A stretch of 64,000 nucleotides of DNA. It comes from Branchiostoma floridae. Taxonomy: Eukaryota > Chordata > Leptocardii > Amphioxiformes > Branchiostomatidae. Position 1 is the stretch's first letter; every line of letters starts with the position of its first letter. The stretch covers positions 13,826,755 through 13,890,754 of the forward strand of contig NC_049979.1 of the NCBI RefSeq assembly GCF_000003815.2, written 5' to 3'. Both the position numbers and the translations under genes were made by a program. Shown one piece after another: positions 39,301 to 51,300 of the stretch. The notes beneath the pieces were generated by a model that was not told the DNA's origin, did no database searches, and saw only the letters and a program-made list of their open reading frames with translations.

Positions 39301-42300
39301 AGTGCAATTCCAGCTTCTTTGAAGAATGTAAGGTATGATGAACCCGGCAGGATTCTATTTACTGTCTAATAGCACTTGGGGGAAATGATTTATGCATTGT
39401 CCAACTTTGTATGTGCTGCCTTGGGCTGGATACATACTGGACTCCTAATTGGCAGGACAGGATTATCTAGTGTTCTTTTTCATTATGATATTAACACACA
39501 ATTTTTCTTCAAAGACAAATAAGATTTTCTTGAATCCCTTCTGATAGACACCTTGGAAAAAGGCACCTTTCTTTAGAAATTCATCTGCCAAAATTGTAAC
39601 TTCAATGGAGCAAAGCGCCTGTTATGCACTATCAGATGGCCTACTGAGATTTCTATGGTTGAATACTGGTAAGCACCCGTGTTGCAGTGATACATCTGTA
39701 GGGATGCTCCCTCATTAGTTTTGTCTCTTTTATGTATTTTTCACCTTATTCATTTCTTGCTGATTTAAGCTTTCCCTTTTCTGTATGGCTTCCTCTATTT
39801 TCCTTTATCTCTCTCATGTTTGGAATCTTAAACCAACTTTGCAATTTCTTGAAGGCCTTGACATTTTGCCGCTGTGCTCACTCATTAAGAACAGTCTCTT
39901 GTTCTACTGATGGTTCAACAGAGATGGAGAGTAAGCACATGGAATGTCTTGCACATACTTAATTTGTGATTGTTCTCCTTTCATTGACTATACATGTATT
40001 ACATTGTAGGCAAAATTTCAAATTCACTTTTCCCTGATAGCGCCTTGTAATAGTTAGCGGTCCTTTGGGAAGAAAGGCTCTCACCGTGCTCAATAACTCT
40101 ATATCGCCAGCTTGTACTGTGGTGATTTAACCATTTTAAAACTGCAGCTCTTAGTACCATTTGTAGAGGCCTAGAATAGCAATAAGGTAGCTACCCAACC
40201 ATGTCTTTGCTCTCTTGAACAAATCCCATGTGCACTCATCATCTTCAAGTTGTAGGAAATGACCTGGGAGAATATCCCCCCCATGTATAATTCAGATGCT
40301 AAGGTACTAAACCTGAGGTTCAGTAAGGAGACCTGTGACCCTATTGGTGCAAGCTGTAAGACCCTGCTCAGGGTAGAATATTGTATCTGTCACCCAAACT
40401 GTAAGATGTATAGCAGTAGTGGTGAGGGTTTGTTCAGCAGGATATAAATATAGCCTGCAAATCAATATCACCTACACTTACAGTCACGCTACATGTTCGA
40501 TGGAGCTGCTGGTGCAGGGCTATGAGGTGCTCGCTAATTTGGATTGTCTGGGGATTAGCTATTGAGTTGAGCACTGTACGTGTGCATGACAACTTATCAC
40601 ATCTTGACAGGTGCGTTTCTTCTACCACATGTATGGGCGTCACACCGGGCATCTAACACTTCTGGCTGTTCACAACGGAACGGAGCAAGTGCTGTGGAGC
40701 CAGTCGCAACAGGACGAAGGAGGGGGCTGGATTCAGAGCATTGTCACGCTACCAAGGATTACCAGTCGGTAGGTGCTTGCAAACATTAACAATATTACTC
40801 CAGACTAAGTTCTTGTACCTTTGACAGTAAATTGTTCTTGAAGATATGGAATATTCAAGATCTCTGGCATTAAAGCCCACTGCAGCACACACACAAAAAT
40901 CAATACCCCATTTTGGATGAAAGACAAAAATTTATTGTGTACTACATCTCTCAATTCTCGAAACAAATTTCAAAAAGTGATTAATATTAGTTTTTATTCA
41001 TTGATTATTATTCATGAAGCTATAGAAAACAATTACTGAACAAAGCTTCAAACATCTGACCCATGAGGTATTGAGGTATACAATACCTCATGGGTCAGAT
41101 GTTTGAAAAACTTAGAAAATAGTATAATAATTTTATACATTATTATTTTAGATATCAATGATTTCTTCTTAAATTTTGCTCTGTTTTAATTCAGTTGACA
41201 TGTGTAAGGCAGTTGATAAGCTATATTACATTGTATACCAAATTCTCTCAGCACAAATAGTAATCACACATTGGACCAGTACTGCTGCAGTAATGCACCA
41301 TCACCCCTTACTTCATTGGTTCTATCCCTCTGTTCCACCCACTGTTGGTCCAACCCAACCCAACCCAACCCAACCCAATCCAACCCAGCAGACTTTCTGA
41401 TTCTCCCCTCCGATACATTCATACATCACACAAGTCATGTTCCTCAGCTCAACGGAGCCTCCTGGTCTTCTTGGCATTTCCAAGGTATTTCTTTCACTAC
41501 TAGTCTTTCTGAACTGAATATTTTCCCAATATTTAGTCCTTGAAGTCTTCCTTGTTTCTGTTTTAACTACCTGAACATGTGCATCATGTACATGTACATA
41601 ACTTAGCAGTTTGCATGAGATTTACCTGTCCCAGACTTAGACTGTGATTAAGGATGGCGGACTATCCAAAATGTCACTCACTGATTAAAGTATTTTGTGG
41701 GGACTTCTGCCTGAGTGATTCCTACATTCTCTACCGAATCATAACAGCAAANNNNNNNNNNNNNNNNNNNNNNNNNNNNNNNNNNNNNNNNNNNNNNNNN
41801 NNNNNNNNNNNNNNNNNNNNNNNNNNNNNNNNNNNNNNNNNNNNNNNNNNNGTGGCTGATTTTCTTTATGTATGTAACGTTAGCTGTATTGCATCTAAAT
41901 GAACAAAAAAACACTTGTCTAAAAGATGTAATGTACATGTTAGCAACATGATCCACCAATGACCAGTGACCAGTGACTGCAGTGCTTCAGCGCTGCAAAC
42001 GTTATTAGTGTGGACATTCTGTTTTAAAAAATACAGGACAGAAAATTTTGAATGCAAATGACAGCCGTGTGCTGGACTTGGTTTATCTACCTTCTTAATC
42101 AACATAGTCATGGCAACTAACAGTCAGCAACAAATAAGAGCAGTGAAAAATTTGTGTCAATGTTAGAGCGTGTTTGGTGTTAGGGCACCCCCATTAGAAT
42201 CAAACAGGTTGCATCTGCAGGTATCAAATGTGGAATGCTGTTTGAGGGCTGATTTTTCACCACCATTCAATTTAATGTATCTGAAACCTGGCACAATAAT

Positions 42301-45300
42301 ATTAATGTCTTCATTGTTATTGGGTGGACCAGGCAACTTTCTCCTCCCAGTCTGAGGGGCTAAATTGCAAGGGTCTGAAGCATTTGAGCACTCTCACTGG
42401 TGAGAGTTGATATGACAGTATCAGAGATGTAGCCATAAGACTGCAAGGTTTTGAACCCGAAGTGAATGAAACTCTTTTCGATAAGTGTGGCGGATTCTCA
42501 ATGTGAGAATTTCTAGATTTCTGACACTTTTTATCCAATTTAGAGGTGGCAATATCTTCACTGCTATACATCAAACTAACACAGAAAAAAGAGCTTAGTG
42601 CCAACTGGCATGAATGTAACTTCAAGTGAGAAAAGGGGACAAAAGGTTCTTTACTGCTTAGGCAACAGGCCCTACTAATTTTAGTGAAAACGGGAGGCCA
42701 TTTAACGTCAGGGAGTTAGACTTACGAAAATTTCCATGGGCCAAGGTCAAACAACTTTTTAATGGCCTTCCAATCAGTAGAAAACTTTGGGATTGCAAGA
42801 AAATAACTGCAATCGCATTATGTACACATTCAATTTTGATATACTTTTTTCAGCTCTTTGCATTTTCATTATAATCCTAGCAATCCTAGCAAAGAAAGCC
42901 TGAAAGCCGGAAACTGAGTGAATCAGACAGGATGTAGTACATCATATCTTGAATTATTCATAGATAATGCCACTGGATCTAAATGACATTACATAGGTAC
43001 AAATGATATATATATAATGACTGATGTTTGCAATCTTAAACCCCTGTATACAATGCATCGCAAACGTATGGTATTCTCAAACTTTCAGAGGATACTTTCA
43101 CAAAGTCCAGTGTTTTGATGTCACAAAGTGCAGTGTTTTGCTTCACATCAAGTGAATTCATCTAATGTGTATTGTAGATTATTTGCTTAAATGTCATTGG
43201 TTTACATTGCAGCCGACCCATAGATCAGTCTCACAAACCTCTCGTGTGTGTATGTGAATACGAAGAGAAACATGAGTAACATTACCAGCTGAAATATTAA
43301 GGCTTGATGTGTAATGAAATGATAATGAAGTCATTCAGGTTGTAAACTGTTTATCATCAAAATTATTCCTTGTGAATTGATTAATTTAAGTGCAGTCCCT
43401 GAAAGCTATTTCCCTCTGAGCCTTCTGTCATGTAACCATCAGAGGTCTTATGCCTAAAGTGCTATTTTCCACAAATCTCTGACTTGCTTTCATCACGGCA
43501 AATGTTAAGTATGTAACGTTAGTAGTACCAATTATATATCAAAATATCATTTGTCTAATCACACGTGCAGCAAACAGATCCAAATGTGTAATCCACAAGA
43601 AGAAATATCAGCCCTAATATGACTAAAAAGAACGATCTGTAACTTTTTCTCTGCCTGTTCAATGCTACAGGACTATGAGCATATTTACTTTTTTTATACT
43701 GATGTGCTAATTTAGAAAACCAAACAACATCCACTTGTCAATGAGTCTTTCTACTTCTAGACTAAGTGCTCTACCAGAGTAACATAGATAAGGAAAATTT
43801 GGGAATGAATTGCTAAAAGTAGTCTACAAACAAATGATACATGTACTACTAGTTAAGTCACTATATGTTTGTCCCATCACTTGGTTGATGGTCTTTTCAT
43901 CTTAATAAACATGATACACAAAAGTGGAAGATAACAGGTAGCACATGTACTGCACAACATTAGACATCAAGACATGGTAACAATAATAAAAGATTATTAC
44001 TATTATAAGCAATAAAAAGGCAATATCAAGATGCTGGCTCATTGAATTTTGATCACTACAGTGGCTGGTGATTTTAGCCACTTCACATAGAAAATGCATC
44101 TCTCAGTGTCCATCCTGCTCATTAGCTAATGTTCATCCACCATTGAACCCTTTGAATATGGGGGTGGTAGCTAATGGCATGTACCTTGATGGCGTCCCTT
44201 GAAATTGTACATTCTGACCCAAGAAAAACATGAGGCAATGCTACATTTGAAGATGAATATCAGATGTATTCTTTCCTCTCCCATACTCAACTGTCCTCAT
44301 ACAAGGAATACCATATTGAAGATTTTCCCCTTTTTCTAGAGTATAGTTGTCCAACAGCTGTTTCTAAGAAAAAAATGAATTTCTTCTCTGAATGACTCAC
44401 AGCCTCTTGTACCCTCATGATCCCTGACCATGGCAGAATAATTTAAATCACTGGGCTGTCCACCATGCACCAGGAGAGACTGAAGTGAAAGTGATGAGAA
44501 CTTTTTGGGTCATTTAACTAATGCTGCCTTCTAAGGTTGCCCACTCTTTCTCAGAAAGGTCTTGGGGAAAGTGACTCCTAGATATGAGGATCTTGAAATG
44601 TAACTGGTGCAGATTATTAATGGCCTGAGCAAAGCACTTTGGACTATTGCTCGTAGCCTTTTGCAGCTTAAACTTACATACTGAAGTTTTGTGAGAAACT
44701 TATCTGGTACTCAATGGATCAAAATGATGCCCAGTGGCGGTATTGACATGCTTCGTTAAAAATCAAACAATTGTGAGATTTATAGAAAAGATCTTGAGAT
44801 TTTTTTTTTAATCTTGAGATGTTTTGAGTTGATTTTGAGATGTTTTGACTCAATATTGAGGGTTTAAGAAAAATAAGATGCTTTGCAAAAATCTCAGGAT
44901 ATTTTGAAAGTTGCCTTGAAAAAGTTCCATTTCTTGAGATGTATTGAAAAAATCATGAGATCTTTTCTATTTCAAAGAATCAGCCCTCATAACCCCTACT
45001 TTGTTTCGGTCAGTTAGTCCTGACTCATAGCGAGCAATTGAGCTGGTCTCAATCATGATGTTTCTGACCTATATGTAGGACGAAGAGATGCTGTTACAGT
45101 TACAATGTAACCCGTAACCTTGGAATGGCCTTCAGGTCACACTTTGAAATGACTGTCTTGTTACATGGTGACCAGTAAGTAAGAAAAAATAATTAGAGTC
45201 CAGCGACCTCATACCTACATGAAATATTTAGAGCTTTTGTAAATTTTATGCAAATGACTTATCCACTTACATAGTTTATGCATGGTGATGTTCATCATTG

Positions 45301-48300
45301 ACTAACGTACACATGTCACAAGTATAAGATTCCCATCATTAGTCATTAAGTAGATTTTCTATTTTTGTATATATTATGCAAATCAGTTCCTCATTCCTCA
45401 TCCTGAAACTTGCCCCTCTTTTTCATGACGTTGAAAGCTATCTACCACCCAAATATCAAAACCATATTATGTCCAGTACAAAAAATACATTGAAAAAACT
45501 GCTATGACAGAATATTCTCATTAATTATGCAAATGTAATCTAATTTTGCATAATTAGTATTTCATCTTTTACAACATTGTCTAAGGTGATGATGGCTGTT
45601 TCTTCGTATCCGAAGATCAATGGTAGTCAGACAAGGTTGATTAGACGACCAGTCTGCCTGGCCTGCACGTGACTTTTTAAGGTGAAGGAGGGGTGTGCAC
45701 TTCCTTCTCCACCCTCTCGTCTACTGGCGCACTAAGTCCTACAGGGACAGAACTGTTTTGCCACGTAAGACGGCCCCAGCAGATGCAGGTTTATTATTTG
45801 GAGTTTCCATCTCCTAGGAGGACTTCCGACCAAGGATGCAAGGGGTTCCTCCTACCCCTGACTCGTGTGTCATGGCGGGTGCGTCATGCCCGAACATGCC
45901 CCTATGGCCTGTCACCATAACAAAGGCCTGTCACTGCCACTAGCCGCAGCTATGTACTCATTTACACCTGAGTTAGGTGAGGAGTAAAGTGTAAAGTGCC
46001 TTTCCCAAGGGCACAAGATCGGTGACACGGCAAGCGGGTTTTAACCCGGGACCTCTCGGGCCTGAGACCAACGCGCTCCCGATCATCTCATGCGGTCCCA
46101 CAGTTTCTAAGGTACCTACATGCCAAAAATCATGAAAATCCATTGTTCTCTTCTTGAGTTATCCACTTCAGAAGTTTTTGACAAAATGCCCCTGATATCC
46201 CAAAACTAGCCACTAGGGGGCCCAAACTTATGTCACTTATTCCTGAGCACAAGAGCTACCTAACACTAAAAAATCAGGACATTATCTTGTTCAGGACATG
46301 AGATAGCAAAACCGGAGTTGCGCTGCAGTTGCGCTGCAGTACCAAGGAAAGCCGCTAGGGATCCCAAAATCTAATCACTTCCAGCTTTTATCACATCCCA
46401 CCAACACACCAAGTATGAAACCAATCCACCCAGCCGTTCTTGAGTTATCTTGTTCACAGACAGACAAACGCTACTGAAAATATAAAGTAGTCATGACAAC
46501 TGTCTTTTGCACAAAACACATACTATGTGGACAATTGGTAGCATACAATAAGTGGATAGCACTAAGTTATACCATAATCTCCTTGGTTATACATATGTTC
46601 ATTCTCCATCAACTGTGTGCAGTCTGCTTTGTACAATGTATATAATATGTGAAGTCGACTTTACTCACATTAGGTTTGGACAACAGTCCTGACATGACAC
46701 TGGAGTGGTAATAATTGTTCCAGTTCTGAATCATTCAATAATGAAGCCTTTTCATTGCAAGGCTTGGCAATCAACACAAAACATGCCTGAAGCTTTTTGA
46801 TAGATACCTGATGTCATTGAATGTTTAGTTTTAAGTCTATTGTTATTTGAAAATGGTGTTGTTCAAGGACCATTACAAATATGCAATGTTTAAATTAAAT
46901 GTGTGTTAATCTGCTTCTTGCTACAGTACTTCCAACCTTTGCCACTCTGTGGGCTCACAAACCAAATCTGTACAGTCAAACCTGTCTAAAGCAGCCACTC
47001 AAGGGACTGGAGAAATGTGGTCACTATAGACAGGTGGCCACTATAGCAATCAATTGACTATGAGCAATAAGTTACCCATGATTTCAGTACCCACTGATCT
47101 TTCTCACCAAGTAACATTGTCTCTATAGTCTCAAAATTCAACTGACCCTGCCAAAGTTAAATCTATATTGCTATGTGATGTTGGTAAATTCGCTGATAAA
47201 GACTTGCACCCAAGCTCTAACATTCAAGGCACACGTAACGTTACCTTCCACTACCGCCCAAATGACCCTGTCCAGACCTCCAAATCCTTGCAAACTACGA
47301 TTTTAAACCCGGCGCAGGGTGACATACGACCGCTGTATGGTTGCAAAAGGCATTGTTTCTGTATCTATTCAGAAATTGTGTGGCTGTGGCCGTGTTGGAC
47401 AGGTCTTTGCTATATGTAAGGTTGCCTGGGGTTGTCTGTCCTCTGACAATCCTCATGGCGGCCCTAGGACAAGGTCTCTAGAGCCACCAACTGCTGTGTG
47501 GATCCGAGTGAAAGGCTGGGCCCCGCAGAATTGCCAATTGCCGAAGTTTATTCAGTTCCGGAAGATCACTGCGATATCGGTAGCCCCTGGGAAAGGAATT
47601 TAGCAGAGTAGAAATTCGGCAAAGTTCCCAGAACCACTCAGGATGCTCTCCAAGTTTCTCCAATCGAGGCGGTGTGTGGCCCTCAGGCCCAAGATTCCCG
47701 ATCTTGCTAAGTGTTTCCCAACTTTTATTCCCTAGATTTTGCTGTTTGACAAGTGGTTGATATCCAAACAAACAAGGGACGCTAGGGGCTTTCCCAAGTG
47801 CTACCGCCCCAGCCTCCAAATTACATGTGACAGGTTCCGTGACCTACATTACATAATGTTCCCTTGACATACAACCTTCTCGATTAACTACCTCCGCCGG
47901 CCTTCCAAGTACAGTAGCGCCAACAGGTTAAATGGCTAATCTACTACAGAGGTGGTCGACCTGCTGCACTTGTGGCACGCTTGTGACAATAACAACATTA
48001 AAGCTTAAGTTTAAATTACCTTAGTGTTTCTATCCTTACATATAGACTGTTATTTGTTAAGCAACCGACAAAAAGGGACCGTAATGGCCAGGTGGCCGCA
48101 ATGCAAAAGTAGCTGCTAGTACAGGTTTGACTGTATCATATTTGACCAATTGTTTGCGGCCTATTTTCCAGGTTCTATCTACAGTTTGCAGCTAATGTAA
48201 CAGCAGATTGGGTGGAGGGAGACATTGCTGTGGATGATGTGTCACTCAGCCCACAGTGTTTTGGACTAAGTAAGTCGAATAGCTTTTAATGGTTCTTTTG

Positions 48301-51300
48301 CCATATGTAGAGTAAAACATCTAAAGCAAAAGATAAAGAAAAAGTATACACATCCAATTGATCACTTTCACCAGTCGTATAGCTAATCTGGTTGAAAATG
48401 GTATGTGTAGCTCAGCTTGGTTACCTTAAGCAATCAATAATATTCCACATATTTTAGTAACCTCAGCTTTTGTTGTCTATGCTCAAGTGAATTACTGTGG
48501 TCTTAATTAAATGATCGTGAATTTGGGATACACCACAGACTGATAGTGAAATTAATTGTTTCCTTGGTGAATAAATTATGTTCTCAAATGGCCACTGCTA
48601 TGATAAGACAGCATACTGTCAAATCAGGGAGGGACCATGTTCGGTCTGCCTAAACACCTCAAACAACCTCAAACAGCTCTGATATATAGTGTGCATGGGG
48701 CAACAGCATTGCATGGAGCTCTGGATACATTGTTTATGCATTTATGAATAATAAAATGCAGTAAGTCCTAAGTATTTTCCAGTTACATTTTTGTATTTTG
48801 AGTTAATCTACCGGTTTCAAGATTGAAGCAATTTCTGGTCTCCATATTGGATTGTCTGTGTTAGGAGTCTGCATTATACCTCCTTCAGTCCACAGAATGA
48901 TGACAGTAAGATAAAACTGTGGATAATGTATTTGATTATAAGTGTCTTATAGATTATAGCAATTTATTAGCACAATTCTATCATTATCATCTTATAATAC
49001 TTGTATACTAAGTATTTTTCAGCCTCAAATTGCTTCGATCTTGAAACCATCTAACTCCAAAGAACTGGTAAATAGTTAGGACTAGCTCCATTTTTTAAAA
49101 TGTATAAATGCATTAGCAATGTATCCAGAGTGCCACACAAGGTCATTTCCCCGTGTACACTGAAAATTAGAGTTGTCTAAGGTTGTTTGAGGTTGTTTGA
49201 GGTGTTTAGGCAGACCCGACAACATTGTGCACGTAGGTGCAAATTTGTTTTCACACCAACAGTTTTTTGACAACTCTCATATGAGAGTATTACCCTGGAT
49301 TTTGCAATCTCTCCAGGGGTATTGCAATCCCTACTATCTATTACTAATGGTTTGGACATGGTCTTTCATACAGTCTTCTTATTATACTACTTGAAATAAC
49401 CATTTTAGCCAAATTGGATTTATTATGATTAAGGATTTATATGTATTTTTAATCAAATATGAATTTGTATTCTATCAAGTTTTTTACTGGGTATTGAACC
49501 AAATTACTGAATCAAGATGCAAGAAGTTCCTTGCGATTCAAATTTGGTTCTTTGAATATCTTTAATTTGGCATGTTTTAGACCTGAACAGGTGATTGCAA
49601 CTGAACATCCTCTCTTAAAACATCAAGCTGACTACAACTATACAATTTTTCACTCACCCCTTGATGCAATGTACATGACTGTACATTTTACTGTCATTAA
49701 CTGTACTGTAAATTTGCATGTGTAAGATTGTATGTACTGCATGTAATGTACATTGTATATTGTAGGCAAGTGGTGGAAGTTGATTACTTCACCAAGCACC
49801 ATATATTGGACAAATGAATGGACTGTTGCCCCTAAGCCCCCTGCATATATCTATCTATCTCCAGGTATTGCTTTAAATTATCTGATGAAGAGGTCTGGTT
49901 CCATTCATTACATGTTATGATGTCTGCTGCAGCTTTCATTCCACAATGGATTCTCATCAGAGGACATCAATGCATTCAGAATCGACCACTCATAAACTAT
50001 AGTTATCAATGACTGTTCAGTTTATTACATGTAGATGCTTGTGGTTTTTGACTGTATAATAAAACCACTAATTGGGCTGCCATCATATTGTACAATTGTC
50101 ATTTAAACAATCTAGACATTCTTTTTTATCTTCTTGTGGTTTCCACCATCAATCTGCTCTCCTTTGACCTTGATTAGATTTGTGTCTACTCTACTGTACA
50201 ATTGCATTATACATGTATGTACTGCACATTTAGTGTCGCCAAGTTCCCAGCTACAGGGAAATCCTATAGCAAACCAGAATCTTTTAACTCTATTTATTCA
50301 CAGATTATACCTTAAGTCAATTGCATCAGATTCATTTATAAAGATGACCATAAAATGCAATTGTTTATCATTGGGTCTTGCACAGTTCAAGGGAACAGTA
50401 GGAGTTATATTAGGTAGGTGCAAATGGATGATTGCATTTACAAGGGCAAATCTGAGAGTAAAGGTGCACAACTCAAAGTTCAGGGCTGCTTTTAACTGTA
50501 AAGCCATAACAGCATGACACAACCCCATTCATTGCCCATGGAAAACCTGTTACGAGGGATGATCAATAAGAACCTTAGCCTCACCCAGAAATGATAAGCA
50601 CAACTCAGATTTCAAAGCATAGCTGTCAAGTATAAAGTCTTACATGAATGTGTACCGAAACTCAAATTATTGTGATCATTACTTTGCAGGCAACACCCAG
50701 TAACGTTAGGTAAAGCTAAGGGCACAACCTACTGTATGTGCAATTTGTACATACGTTTTTTTTTCAGGCCACGTCCGCCACGTCCACCACGTATTTCTTT
50801 AAATGTTCAGGCTGTACAGGGCAGGTGCGTAATAAAAACACAAAATGTACTGGACATTGAAATACAATTTTATTCTTTTAGAAAACTAACTGCCCAGTCC
50901 AAAGCTGAAGCATTTTAATCTTAAAAGATACAAATTGTGACAATGTCTTGTGAATACAAAATGTATATACTTAGTAAATTTTAGTACGAAGAAATCATTA
51001 GTCTGTGTCAAAGATTCATATCCTGAAGATGCACGATGTGGTTTACAGACTACGTTTGATGCATGTCAAGTGCAGATGAAAAAAAATCCAATCAGAGGGA
51101 ATGAATGTAGCTTAGCTCAAGTTTCCCCAGCAGAAGTACATCGTAAAGCTTTATAGCCCACAACATCTGAAGTGACTGTCGCTTGAGAGATCAAAGTCAC
51201 GCTTCCCTGTGATGAGTTAAAAGCAGACCATCATGGTGTTATCTTGAAGCTTGTTATTGAACTGCTCACAATGTTTTGCTGGATTTACATCTTATATTTA

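Noticed and set aside
45693-45920. 75-codon + strand frame
   Set aside because: It lies wholly inside the SINE insertion, antisense to the element.
46020-46095. Functional tRNA gene
   Set aside because: Only A- and B-box-like strings are present; no cloverleaf can be completed and the B box lacks the TTCGA core. It is the head of the SINE.
50134-50517. 127-codon + strand frame in the last introns of the MAM gene
   Set aside because: No domain, no flanking splice signals that fit, and a competing minus-strand frame over the same bases. Probably chance in AT-rich DNA.
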